Positions 38,701 through 47,767 of a stretch of DNA of 64,000 bases are shown piece after piece. Origin of the DNA: Leptospira ognonensis (lineage in GTDB: Bacteria; Spirochaetota; Leptospiria; Leptospirales; Leptospiraceae); contig NZ_RQGD01000020.1 in the NCBI RefSeq assembly GCF_004770745.1, positions 62,001 through 126,000 on the forward strand. Reading direction: 5' to 3'. The translations under genes and the position numbers were made by a program. The notes beneath the pieces are model-generated. The model had not been told where the DNA came from. It ran no database searches and saw only the letters and a program-made list of their open reading frames with translations. The first letter of the stretch is position 1. Each line of letters begins with the position of its first letter.

Positions 38701-41700
38701 TTTTTCAGGTATAATTTTTAAGCCACATGTATTTAAATTTGTTGGTTCACAAAGTCTAATTTCCAGTTTTGATTTTTGACTCTGAATGAATAAGCTATCT
38801 CTTCCCCATTTATAAATACCAAGCCAGGCATCTGGGAAATTTATTTCTGGTCTTTCATTAGGATGGAAAAAAGCAAACCTTGCAGGACTCATTTCCTTAA
38901 TTTTTGCGAGTAATACAGGAAATTTTTTATTCTCCCTGTCACGAATGCCATTGATTTGGACAATATTCTCTCTACGCTGGGTTTTTTCCTCTAATGAAGA
39001 AATTATTTTTTTATAATTTTTCATCCATTGAACAATATCCGCATAAGCTAGATTCAGTTTTGAATCTTCAAATTCAAATTGAGAACCCATGGCATCACGA
39101 AATAAATAAATGTTTCGAATCTCTTCCCAAATCGAGGGAATGATTTCATATTTCTCATTAACAAGGTAATAATCACTCAATAAATTTCCAAATTTATCTA
39201 ATGATGTTCTTCTAGAAAACAATCTTAATTCTGGTTTTGACTGCCAGGCATTTTCAAGCTCGGTCACCACACTCTTAATCTGAGAAGATCGTTCTACTTT
39301 GGGGATAGATTTTCTTCGAAGTAGCAGTTCCAATTTTAAATTATTAATCCAAAAAGATTCTTCCTCTAAACGAAATTCATACGCTAACTCGGAAGCCTCT
39401 TTTAACTTTCGATCAGACAATAAAATGTCACCCAACCTGTCATAGATCGCTGCAAGATTGTAGAGCAATCGGATTCGTTCTTTACGTTTCAGTGGATCAC
39501 CTGCCAGGCCAATTTCACTTGGATTTACCTCTCCCGGATTTTCTAACAGTTCCGCAGCAGTAGCATAGGATTCCATTGCATTCTCCTTGGATGAATCTCG
39601 TATTAACTCACCTAAATAGTAATAGGCGATACCTTTTGTAATATCATATCGAATATTACTTCTACGAAAGGAAAGCTCACAATCTACTATAGCACAATTT
39701 CCTATATATGCCTGCTTCCATGAATCTAATTCCGAAATTAATTTCCTTACCTTACTAAGTGCTTCTTCCTTCCTATTTGCATTTGACTCAACAAAGGAAA
39801 ATACGGACGCAGCATAGCCCGAAAAAACTTTCTCCTTTGGATCTTTATTCTCTGGCTTTTTAACGAGCTCAATAAGTTCTTCAAAGGACTCGACTGCCAA
39901 ATCTGATTCTCGATTTTCGTAATGAATTTGGGCGGCGATTTGTTTTGATTTTGCCAAAATCGATCTCCCCATGATCGTTTTGTCTAAAGATTTATCTAAA
40001 ATAAAATTATTTCGTTTTTCTAACTCTGATAATGCGAGACTGTATTCTCTTTGTTCAATATGATTTTCAATTCCGACACCTAGGCCGAGTAGGTATTTGA
40101 AATCGTCTGGAAATTCGCCTGGGAAACGCCCCTCACCTATCACTCGAGAATCAGCAGACAATAAAAAATTCCAAAAATAAACCGATTTCAAGCGAGTAAG
40201 AAAATTAGGTCTAGACTTTTCGTATTCCGATTTGGCTAAAGTTAACATTTCATAGGAATTACGGAAACGTCCTGCTTTCTGAAAAGCAATTGCCAAATAA
40301 TTATACAAGTTGATGGGATTTACAAAATTTATCCCATTATTATAGGCGATTGCGGTTTGAAAAGAAACTATAGACTCAGCGTACCTTTGACTTTCAAGTT
40401 CGGAAAGACCTTTCAATGAAAAAAGTAAAGCCAACTTTGACCTCACATTGGCTAGTTTATCTCTATTTACTTGGCTATCCTCAGATGCCTGTAAATTGAC
40501 AGCTTGATAATATTCATTTTTAAAATAAAGTTGTATGGATAATTCAAATTGTTCAATGGCTTTAGTATATAACCCCTGATAAATTAGAGACCTTCCAAAA
40601 TTATAGCGAAATACCGCCTCCCTTCTATATCCTTCAAATTGATTTTTAGATAAAAGTAATTTCGAAGTCTCCTCAACCTTTGTATATCTTTCATTTGCCT
40701 TCGGATAATTATTTAATAAAAAGTAATTATTTCCAAGATTTAGATTCAAGTCAGACAAAACTTTCGGATCGGTTTTACCCTCATCCAAGAAGACTAGAAT
40801 TTGTGAGTATAACTCTACATTTCCTTCTAAGTTTTTTTCAGGAAAAAATCTTTTATACAAGGAAAGATACATTTCTTCATCAGTTTCCGAACTCGTATCC
40901 GTTTTTCTGAGCTTGATTAGATCTATATATTGGTATAACCAGCCTAACAGTTGATACGCATCATAATATGTGGGCTCCGCAAAGATGATCCATTTCAATT
41001 CCCATTCTGCTTTTTTATAATTCTCCAATATTTCTTTTTTACGAGCATCCGTCATCGTATCAGTCGCATAGTAGTAAGATTCATAGATGACATATTTATT
41101 TATTAAAAAATAAGCATACCCATAGAGTGTTGCTAAATCCAGATGAGGTCTAGCCCTCGGAACTGCTTGTTTATAATATAATTCCGTCCATCGAAGTGCT
41201 TCACTTGATAAAACTTCGATTTGTTCTAGGTCTTTTAAATCAACAACACTTCTCAAATATTTATTATCGGTAACAACTGATGTTAAATCTGTTATGTTTC
41301 CAATTACGTTTAACTTATCCTTACCAAGAATATTCAGTTGGTTTAATAATGCTTTCTCTTCCTCTTCTCGTAACTTCTTACCATAATCAAATATCGTATC
41401 TACCATTTTGCGTTGGTAATATACGGCATATTCTTTGTATAAAGAATCTAAATACAAATTTCTTGTCTTAACAAGAAACATATTTTGATTGTTAAAAAAA
41501 TAATGAAAAGAAGACTGAAGTAGATTGCCTAGTCTCTCGAATTCCAAGGCTTTATTCTCAAAATAAAGAAATGCATTTTGGATTTCTTCAACCTTCAAAT
41601 CAACACCTAAAACTGGATCGTAAAACTCTAAATAGATTTTCATATTTCGTAGCGCATCCGAAGTATTGCCGAGCGATTTTTGATTTTGATATTTGAGTAA

Positions 41701-43698
41701 ATTCGATCGTAACAATATAGGATTTTTATACGCGACTTGGAATGCAGTCATTTCAAAAATTGTAGGTTTACCTGGTGGTTCGAGGTCGATATTTATAGGA
41801 ATCGGAACTATTGAGTCTATTACTGTATTTGATTCCGCGAATTTTCGTGTCTCGGCAAGTGCTTTCGCCTTCAAATACTGCAGCGTTGTTTGGATTAATA
41901 CTTCCTTCTGCATTTCAGGATTTTGCAAAAGGTCTGTTGTCCACGCAATCACTTCCTCAGGATTTCTACCTGATTCAATTTTTGTTGTCATGTCTTCTAG
42001 AGCATACCGTAAATCTCGTTTGCTATCAGTTGAAAAAGGAACCTGTGGGTTTTGTAGAAAACGCTCTTTTTCCCGATGCCAGTTTGCAAGGATCAAACGG
42101 TAGACATTCGGAATGGATTTAGAATCTTTTGTAAATTCATAGCCACCTAATCTTCTTCTTATCTCTCTGATTTGATGGTAATCTGGGAACTTTTCATTCA
42201 ACTCAGCAATCAAGTGCGATGACAATTGAGACATGCCTACGTGTTCATATTCGTCTATCAGAATATGCATTAGAGAGGGAATAGTATCAAGGGAAACAGT
42301 TTCAGAGTCCACAAGAGATATGTATTTTTTTAATTCTTCATTGCGTGAACTTGGATTTCCAAGCAACCATCGACCATATCCAATTTCAAATACAGAATTA
42401 GGGGAAATTTTTTGGTTTCTCATTTCTAAGAATATAAGCTTTGCCTCAGATGATTTCCCCATTTTTTCAAAAGCCTGTGCCTTTAAGGCTTTTGCACGTG
42501 CGGAGTAAATAGGGAAAAGTGGATCTTCCGAATGAAATAACTCAATCGAATCAAGACCCAAAAAGTAAGAATCTAAACTTTGTTTATCCTGAAATGCTTT
42601 TGTATACTGATACTGCTCGGCGATAGAGTTTTGTCTGGGTACAGATCCATTTTCTGGGATAAAATAAATGTTTATAGAATTAAAATAAGGAGCAGAAAAA
42701 AGAATCGAACCGCCATTAAAATTGGAATACCGAACATCAAAGTAAGAAGCTTCGCCCGAGGAAAGGACCCTTTCTCTACCCGTTTGTAAATTTCGCATAA
42801 CAAGTAAATTTGTATCTCTTTCATCGAGTCGACCGTTTAAATTTGTATCAGTTCTAATAGAAGAATAGTAAAGAAATGAATTTTTGGCATCAACAGAAGG
42901 AGAGTAATCTAAGTAGTTATTTTCAGTTAAACGAGAAATCGACTTATCCGATAATCTCAATTGATAGATTTCGCCTCTCGGATCATCTTTGTACGATATG
43001 TAGTAAACATAATCTCCTTTGGCAGAAAAAGAGGGATTCACTCCTCCATCTGCTGTTAGCTGAAAAATTTCTTCAGGTTTTCGAGGATTGATCACGACAA
43101 GATTTGGCAATCCTGGTGAAAACCTATCAGAAACAAATAATACATATTTCCCATCAGGAGACCAAACTGGATCGGTATCGACAATCTGTTGTTTACTATA
43201 TTCCCCCTTCGATTTTAAGTTTGTGAGGTTGATGGTGTCCTGGTTTATAAATCGATTGCCTTCCAGTAGTTCTTTTGTCCATTCTTCGATATCCATTTCG
43301 AGGAGTATTAGATCCCCACTTGAATCAAATTCCTCAGATACATAGACCAGATACTTTCCGTCAGGCGAAATGCTCGGCTTCGATTCGGAAAATGGGCTAT
43401 TCGTAACAGGAACTACAACGGAGCTTTGAAGATCTCGAAACCAAATATCATAATTTCCTTTTTGATCGGTCGCATAAAATAGATAGCGACCATCGATCGT
43501 TGTAGAGTTATATAAGTTGTTACCTCTTTGCACAGTTAACGGAAACGGCTTGGATTGATTGGGAGAAAAATAGTTATTCGAAATGGCTTTATAGTCAAAG
43601 GTAACAGGTGCTATCTTTACAGACCTTTGTAATAAATTACATTGAATTAAAAAGAAAGTTACTAATTGGACGAATAGGATTGAGCCAGTGTATTTCAT
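35740..43698 (-). CDS. giant lipoprotein: beta-propeller, TPR solenoid, CHAT-like domains
   Basis: The protein has 2652 residues. The lipoprotein signal ends at Cys20 (FFLIQC). Residues about 60-310 hold five PD40/WD-like blades (DGRYLFYATDQKGNYDIWF, SPDGKYVLFVSDRF, GDYVYYISYKDDPRGEIY); the last contains a calcium-loop-like DTNLNGRLDERD. Residues about 370-1590 and 1870-2290 are mostly TPR-like helices. Residues about 1600-1860 and 2300-2652 resemble CHAT protease folds (ILVSSKLRKMSG, SVYLFGNW; YLYVSGFHAKVPINF, VQDLYLLHSGIQTG, YWTGYRLY), but I see no clear catalytic His-Cys pair. It directly follows the YdbL-like gene. Confidence 0.85.
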   Translation of the reverse strand: MKYTGSILFVQLVTFFLIQCNLLQRSVKIAPVTFDYKAISNNYFSPNQSKPFPLTVQRGNNLYNSTTIDGRYLFYATDQKGNYDIWFRDLQSSVVVPVTNSPFSESKPSISPDGKYLVYVSEEFDSSGDLILLEMDIEEWTKELLEGNRFINQDTINLTNLKSKGEYSKQQIVDTDPVWSPDGKYVLFVSDRFSPGLPNLVVINPRKPEEIFQLTADGGVNPSFSAKGDYVYYISYKDDPRGEIYQLRLSDKSISRLTENNYLDYSPSVDAKNSFLYYSSIRTDTNLNGRLDERDTNLLVMRNLQTGRERVLSSGEASYFDVRYSNFNGGSILFSAPYFNSINIYFIPENGSVPRQNSIAEQYQYTKAFQDKQSLDSYFLGLDSIELFHSEDPLFPIYSARAKALKAQAFEKMGKSSEAKLIFLEMRNQKISPNSVFEIGYGRWLLGNPSSRNEELKKYISLVDSETVSLDTIPSLMHILIDEYEHVGMSQLSSHLIAELNEKFPDYHQIREIRRRLGGYEFTKDSKSIPNVYRLILANWHREKERFLQNPQVPFSTDSKRDLRYALEDMTTKIESGRNPEEVIAWTTDLLQNPEMQKEVLIQTTLQYLKAKALAETRKFAESNTVIDSIVPIPINIDLEPPGKPTIFEMTAFQVAYKNPILLRSNLLKYQNQKSLGNTSDALRNMKIYLEFYDPVLGVDLKVEEIQNAFLYFENKALEFERLGNLLQSSFHYFFNNQNMFLVKTRNLYLDSLYKEYAVYYQRKMVDTIFDYGKKLREEEEKALLNQLNILGKDKLNVIGNITDLTSVVTDNKYLRSVVDLKDLEQIEVLSSEALRWTELYYKQAVPRARPHLDLATLYGYAYFLINKYVIYESYYYATDTMTDARKKEILENYKKAEWELKWIIFAEPTYYDAYQLLGWLYQYIDLIKLRKTDTSSETDEEMYLSLYKRFFPEKNLEGNVELYSQILVFLDEGKTDPKVLSDLNLNLGNNYFLLNNYPKANERYTKVEETSKLLLSKNQFEGYRREAVFRYNFGRSLIYQGLYTKAIEQFELSIQLYFKNEYYQAVNLQASEDSQVNRDKLANVRSKLALLFSLKGLSELESQRYAESIVSFQTAIAYNNGINFVNPINLYNYLAIAFQKAGRFRNSYEMLTLAKSEYEKSRPNFLTRLKSVYFWNFLLSADSRVIGEGRFPGEFPDDFKYLLGLGVGIENHIEQREYSLALSELEKRNNFILDKSLDKTIMGRSILAKSKQIAAQIHYENRESDLAVESFEELIELVKKPENKDPKEKVFSGYAASVFSFVESNANRKEEALSKVRKLISELDSWKQAYIGNCAIVDCELSFRRSNIRYDITKGIAYYYLGELIRDSSKENAMESYATAAELLENPGEVNPSEIGLAGDPLKRKERIRLLYNLAAIYDRLGDILLSDRKLKEASELAYEFRLEEESFWINNLKLELLLRRKSIPKVERSSQIKSVVTELENAWQSKPELRLFSRRTSLDKFGNLLSDYYLVNEKYEIIPSIWEEIRNIYLFRDAMGSQFEFEDSKLNLAYADIVQWMKNYKKIISSLEEKTQRRENIVQINGIRDRENKKFPVLLAKIKEMSPARFAFFHPNERPEINFPDAWLGIYKWGRDSLFIQSQKSKLEIRLCEPTNLNTCGLKIIPEKIFVQGIGSDFSKADVDEIQKFLLLDGKSISFIFDRSHVKLFDEKNERNWKWTTLLADKKIESSSSNVRIPPTDELGSLLYDTDILVSSKLRKMSGSLFGDEISQRLPLREIFSTSGSEISIVGLHSDEMKAQSDWNRLGYLYEVLRSKRIQNLVSYSSKDVENALLSGKPDLTSLNRNPSVYLFGNWQSNEGKGNLKARLEEFLKKGSLFEKDKDYTEAYNQYYTASTLLENSDPRLPELELKLANLKVELFPSIAKHVFYEPLLKKYNEDDLQNRIRYQYFVSCYSDKDIRECEKLKQSWQGSSGVLYAKAFQFYTSLRFGKVSKIAEFNKARAELESNEDQFIQSYRLGTLYIQNYLFKEAEKELSRSYQFAKTPKEKNITKNRELEILFHKGLLFGDKGIHLTNLTSTSAYSLGFRKLWKEYDQKIYSREFTKFGYADSIYDLYRKKMYEGWKDQQNKGYFDPLMLTPEYLTSGSSVLEKLSHLNRTLMFSLLKRSIELQKKNEVNALISLLLKEETSEKRPMRALTFRLLQAEKLYLRGEIEAADELITQFEKEYEDIGFGNSFLDDYYTNLKYKTSYIFEKGNPDDYYFKSEISSLYPKIKSSSPENYIPLLNELMKTLKSEYLSENLRTELDFVFLYMLKQSLQKNSSETFFDVAIARDRLGSYSERYFGEKVFIRDLPRFDLYSERLKKRLPKNQELTALIDVGKKTYTLSFMENKSSGRELFVDNKEVTRDVLRYFVASELGGLETLLRDSVSDRYRNSIRLAKGRRHYLYVSGFHAKVPINFPDIELYHVSSISNFIDNPFLKKSKIDVYDGVPGLNYDSTKLGPDEKIRLDLIAWELGAKRENKSTNIDNQKIDWNQNSFVEYADSPIGKISLNAKRGMTYFANNKLGEKTFYSNDFFNLSYFVGTNVQDLYLLHSGIQTGSHNIKFTKRFFEKFEGRKPIQVRLDEAKEAARVESPEDRYWTGYRLYTSAIIEDN

Positions 43699-44292
43699 TC
43701 ACAAACGCTCCCACTTACCGGCATTCGCTTCAAAGTATTCTCCCTTTGTAACAAACTTTTGGTATCCATCTACTAGACTTTGCTTAAAAATTTTCAGCTC
43801 ATCTTCTTTTTTTCCCTTCTTGCGTTCGGCATCAACTTGCTTTTCTATAATGATTTTCCTAGATTCATTGATTAAGTTAAGAACATCATCAATTCGTTTT
43901 CGCTTTGATGGCAAATCATACTGGCCAAAGAACGGGGAGGCGCTCGCTAGAGGATTGTTTTTTAAAACTCCACCGTAACCCTCACCTATCATTCCATGAG
44001 TCTTATATTTTTTTACTTCAGGTGCTAGATAATTCAATCTCATCAAATGACCCGAAAATTCAGGATCTTCACCGCCCGAAGGAGAGACAGATTTCGAGGA
44101 ATTCGATCCAGATGAGGATTGAATCGATGAAACGAGCCATCCATCCTTCTCGAGATCCCTGTCTTCACCTATCATTTGTTTCTCAGCCGCCGTTTGTGCG
44201 TTAGTGATAGTAAATGGTGGTACTTTAAAGTTTATCAATGCTTGGCAATGAGTAAGTAATAAAGGAATGAATATAACAGAAAATAATTTCAT
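43699..44292 (-). CDS. YdbL-like (DUF1318) lipoprotein
   Basis: The protein has 197 residues from the ATG at 44292, which has AGAGG 7 bases upstream; a longer frame overlapping the previous gene is less likely. The lipoprotein signal ends at Cys16 (PLLLTHC). The C-terminal half matches the YdbL pattern: THGMIGEGYGGVL, INESRKIIIEKQVDAERKK, and the end VTKGEYFEANAGKWERL. In E. coli YdbL is a periplasmic partner of the AsmA-like YdbH and lipoprotein YnbE, moving lipids to the outer membrane. Here the YdbL domain is itself a lipoprotein. Confidence 0.82.
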   Translation of the reverse strand: MKLFSVIFIPLLLTHCQALINFKVPPFTITNAQTAAEKQMIGEDRDLEKDGWLVSSIQSSSGSNSSKSVSPSGGEDPEFSGHLMRLNYLAPEVKKYKTHGMIGEGYGGVLKNNPLASASPFFGQYDLPSKRKRIDDVLNLINESRKIIIEKQVDAERKKGKKEDELKIFKQSLVDGYQKFVTKGEYFEANAGKWERL

Positions 44293-44302
44293 AATTTGCC
44301 TC

Positions 44303-47300
44303 TTATTGGTAGGATTGAATTTCAGATTGTGCACGTTTTAGAAAGTTTGCCAAAGGCATCCGTTGCTGAGAGATTTTGCTATCCTCTAAATTTACAAATA
44401 TAGATAAGAATGACCTTCTAAAAAATACATCTGCATAAACAAGCCCTTTGGATAAAGATACATCAATTTTATTTACAGAGTAACTATCTGCAATTCTATC
44501 AATTAATAAATTCTGTTGTGAAATCACATTGAGTGCACTCTTGCCAAAATCACTCCCGATTTGGAAAATGTAAAAAAACAAATCCATATTCGCGACTGGT
44601 TCCGTTAAATTTCTTACGGAAATGTTTAAGTCAGCTTTTATTTTTCCATCTTCTATTTTATCTCGAATCTTTGGTGCCATCAATTGTTTAAGATCAATGT
44701 CACGAATTTGTAAATTGCCACGAAACTCCATGAACGCTGGATCTCCGGAGCCAACGTTAAAAACCATATTTTTGCCGAGTATCAATCCATCTAAGGAGTA
44801 TGCTTTTAAATCATCAATCGTGGCGTAATTTTCTCTATAATCAATTCTTGCTGTAAAACCAGGAAGCGCACCTTGTTTTTTCACATATTCAAAAGGAAGA
44901 TCGGGAATGCTTGGATGAGTTCCTATAACCTGGGCTATCTTTAAATTTGGTTCTGCGGTTCGACCATAAGTTTTAATAAAAACAGATTTATCGCCCACGA
45001 TTAGGCTTTCTTGTTTTTTCCAGGCGAGGTTGTGTTGGAAAGGAATATTTGCCTCCATATCCTCTACAAGAAAAACACGACAGTCGACCCCAGGACATTT
45101 TTGATTCGTTTGATGGATGTGTGAGTGGTCGGATAGTAGTAGTCCAGAGATATCAAAATCTCGTACTTTCGCTGTTAGATCCAAATTTCCCATAAAGGAA
45201 ATGCCTTTTAGTAGATATCGTTTTTCCTTTGAATTGATTTTAAGTTTCGTATCAATGGAACCAAAATAATTGCCAAATGGTGCTTTAACATCCCCTTGTT
45301 TTTCAGTCAGTATCCCTTTTAGGTTTAGCGAAATGACTTTTTGATATGCCGTGATAAATACGTCATTGATCGTTATGGTTTTTTCTTTGTTTTTCGAAAT
45401 ACTTGCATCTAACTTAACATTCAAATCTTTTAATTCTAATCCAGGTATCACTCCAGTAAGGTCTAATTTAAATTTTTGTCCCAACTCATTTAATGTGATG
45501 TCTGATTTTATATTCAGAAGAGGCTCATTCCCTACAATGCTCTGAAGAGGCGCAATTTTTTCTTTTAAAACTAAAGGGAGAGTTTGCAAAAGATTTGAAA
45601 TACCAAGTCCGATGCTTGCTTTTGAAGTTTGAATGCGAGTGGCATTGGGAGAAAGAGAGAGACTTCCAACCACGTCAACTACCAAGGCTTTCCCACCTGC
45701 AGTTGTTTTCTGTAATAGATTCAAATTGGAAATCGAAATCGCAGAAAGACCAAAAGGTTTATCAAAGGCGAGACCGAGATTACCAACCAAACTCAAACGT
45801 GAGTTCGGAGACCTAGAACGATCAATCGCATACCTAAATCCCTCTACTCCTAAATCTACATTCAATGGTAAGTAGGAATAATCCAGTGCACTTATTTCTA
45901 TTTTTGCCTTTGCTTTTCCTCCCACAATGGAAGTAAATTCACCTAAATTTAAATTCTCCACATTTAACAACAAATTTAAAAACTTTGTTTTTTCATAAGA
46001 TGCTATGAGTGATAATATGATATCATTATAAGTTAACATTAATTTTTCGATCTGGAAAGTCTTAACAAAAGGCAGAGGATCCTTCGCCGTTTTCTCATTC
46101 TTTGTCAAAAAATCTAAACCCGAATTTGCATCTATAACAACTGTTTTGATGTTGTGTTTCTTTCCATTGCCATTTGCAAAAAATAAATTATTCCCGCTTA
46201 AATTTAAGTTAAGCAAGACGTCACTCCATGATCCTTCGATTGAAGTATTCGCGAGACTTAAATCCCCACTTAAGGAAATGGGAGGAAGAATGCCATTCAA
46301 TTGGCCGATCAAACGACTTAAAGGTGCTAAGTGAATATTTGACTCAGCTACTTTTATGGAAACTTTCGGTTCTGGTGTTTGGATAAGTTCCATCTTTCCA
46401 ACAAGTGAAAGCCAGGTATCTCCAAGGATTTTGAGGAAAAATCGCTTAAAAATCAATTCGTCTTTATCGGGAAAGTATTCTATATGATGATTGAGAGAGA
46501 CACCAAATTGGATGGGTTTCTTTTTGTATTCGAGTTGAATTTGATCTGAGCCTATGTTGGATGAAAATAAGAACAGGGGATTTTCTGATCGGTTTTTCCA
46601 ATCGAGAAGAAGGCTGAGAGGGATCGTTTGCTTCCAATTAATGTCCTCCGAATCTATTTCAATAGGTAATGACCTATTGGGATTTAGTGCCAAATAAAAG
46701 TTATCTATTTGATCCAGAATTTCAAAGTTTAAAGGCAAGGTGGTAAAACGGTTTGTGATTAGATCCAAACGGAGATTAAAATCATACACATCTGCAAGAA
46801 TTCTTTTTTCCGACTCTTTCCAATAACGTAAATGGAACTGGTCAATGTTTATATGTGCCTCTGCAAGGAGTGGTAGATACGTCCGAATCTCCTCTAACGG
46901 TGGTGATGTTTCTGCAGTGGGCTCTATGTTAGGACTCGTTACCTTCGCAATACGTGCGTAGTTCCAGATACCGTTCCGTTCATGTAAAAAGAGAGTTCCC
47001 GACTCAATCGCTACCTCACTGATTTTTAGCTTCAGATAAAAGAGGGATAATAAATTGTAGCGCACGGCAAGTCGTTTGGCTTCAAAAAGAGATTCATTCG
47101 GGAACTCATTTTTTATTTTGAAACGAATGGAGTTTGTTTCGAATCCGAAAAAAAGGGAGAATACTTTCGTATCGATCTCTAGTTCCGCATTGGTATAGGT
47201 TTCTACCAATCGGGGAAGCAAATAATCCGCCGAATAGACGTTAAAGATAGATTTATAAATTAAAAATAGAGATAAAAGGAGACGGAACCAAGTTTTCGTC

Positions 47301-47338
47301 GCGATCCGATGCAAATTTTCCAGAAATAAGGAACCCAC
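44303..47338 (-). CDS. AsmA/YdbH-like inner-membrane bridge protein
   Basis: The protein has 1011 residues. One N-terminal membrane helix (about 17-37) is followed by a very long periplasmic region made of alternating beta strands, as in AsmA-like lipid transporters (FSLFFGFETNSIRFKIKNEF, ISEVAIESGTLFLHERNG, IKADLNISVRNLTEPVANM, SKGLVYADVFFRRSFLSIFV). It is longer than E. coli YdbH (about 880). The following gene is YdbL-like, which supports YdbH as the closest functional model. It would form a groove across the periplasm for phospholipids (inference from family). Confidence 0.8.
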   Translation of the reverse strand: MGSLFLENLHRIATKTWFRLLLSLFLIYKSIFNVYSADYLLPRLVETYTNAELEIDTKVFSLFFGFETNSIRFKIKNEFPNESLFEAKRLAVRYNLLSLFYLKLKISEVAIESGTLFLHERNGIWNYARIAKVTSPNIEPTAETSPPLEEIRTYLPLLAEAHINIDQFHLRYWKESEKRILADVYDFNLRLDLITNRFTTLPLNFEILDQIDNFYLALNPNRSLPIEIDSEDINWKQTIPLSLLLDWKNRSENPLFLFSSNIGSDQIQLEYKKKPIQFGVSLNHHIEYFPDKDELIFKRFFLKILGDTWLSLVGKMELIQTPEPKVSIKVAESNIHLAPLSRLIGQLNGILPPISLSGDLSLANTSIEGSWSDVLLNLNLSGNNLFFANGNGKKHNIKTVVIDANSGLDFLTKNEKTAKDPLPFVKTFQIEKLMLTYNDIILSLIASYEKTKFLNLLLNVENLNLGEFTSIVGGKAKAKIEISALDYSYLPLNVDLGVEGFRYAIDRSRSPNSRLSLVGNLGLAFDKPFGLSAISISNLNLLQKTTAGGKALVVDVVGSLSLSPNATRIQTSKASIGLGISNLLQTLPLVLKEKIAPLQSIVGNEPLLNIKSDITLNELGQKFKLDLTGVIPGLELKDLNVKLDASISKNKEKTITINDVFITAYQKVISLNLKGILTEKQGDVKAPFGNYFGSIDTKLKINSKEKRYLLKGISFMGNLDLTAKVRDFDISGLLLSDHSHIHQTNQKCPGVDCRVFLVEDMEANIPFQHNLAWKKQESLIVGDKSVFIKTYGRTAEPNLKIAQVIGTHPSIPDLPFEYVKKQGALPGFTARIDYRENYATIDDLKAYSLDGLILGKNMVFNVGSGDPAFMEFRGNLQIRDIDLKQLMAPKIRDKIEDGKIKADLNISVRNLTEPVANMDLFFYIFQIGSDFGKSALNVISQQNLLIDRIADSYSVNKIDVSLSKGLVYADVFFRRSFLSIFVNLEDSKISQQRMPLANFLKRAQSEIQSYQ

Positions 47339-47361
47339 ACTCGAGATCGCTCCAATAGGTT

Positions 47362-47703
47362 TTAGTATTCGAAAGAGTCTTCCGCCTCTTCCAGAGTTTT
47401 GTAAATCTCAAAAACGCTGGAAAGTTTCGTGATTTCCATCAGGTTTTCGATGTCGGAATTTAGATTCGCAAAGACCAATCTTCCGTTTAAACCATCAATA
47501 TGCTTATATATATTCAAAAACGTTCCTAATCCAGCTGAATTGATAAAGGGAACCTTTTTCAAATCAATGATAAATTTAGGAACTTGGCCTTTCTTGATGT
47601 ACTGTTCAATTTTCTCGGACAGTTCAAATTCATTTCCGGCTTTGATGGCACCCTCAATTTTAATGATGTGCACGTCGTTTTTACTCGTAACTTTGATTTT
47701 CAT
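47362..47703 (-). CDS. STAS anti-sigma-factor antagonist
   Basis: The protein has 113 residues from the ATG at 47703 (GAAGGG upstream). The STAS fold includes NDVHIIKIEGAI, KFIIDLKKVPFINSAGLGTFLNIYKHI with the phosphorylatable serine in NSAGLG, and GRLVFANLNSDIENLMEIT. In this family, dephosphorylation by a SpoIIE-type phosphatase lets the protein bind an anti-sigma factor. It lies 64 bases after a gene with a sigma-like C-terminus; no anti-sigma kinase is visible nearby. Confidence 0.9.
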   Translation of the reverse strand: MKIKVTSKNDVHIIKIEGAIKAGNEFELSEKIEQYIKKGQVPKFIIDLKKVPFINSAGLGTFLNIYKHIDGLNGRLVFANLNSDIENLMEITKLSSVFEIYKTLEEAEDSFEY

Positions 47704-47767
47704 AACCCTTCGGTAGGTGGTATAGGCGTAAAAATGCTCGAAAAAAACGACTTTGTAAAGCAAATTT

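Noticed and set aside
41693..42122. Plus-strand frames of 103-136 codons opposite the giant lipoprotein.
   Set aside because: No domain, no ribosome binding site, and the minus-strand frame is continuous over 7.9 kb.
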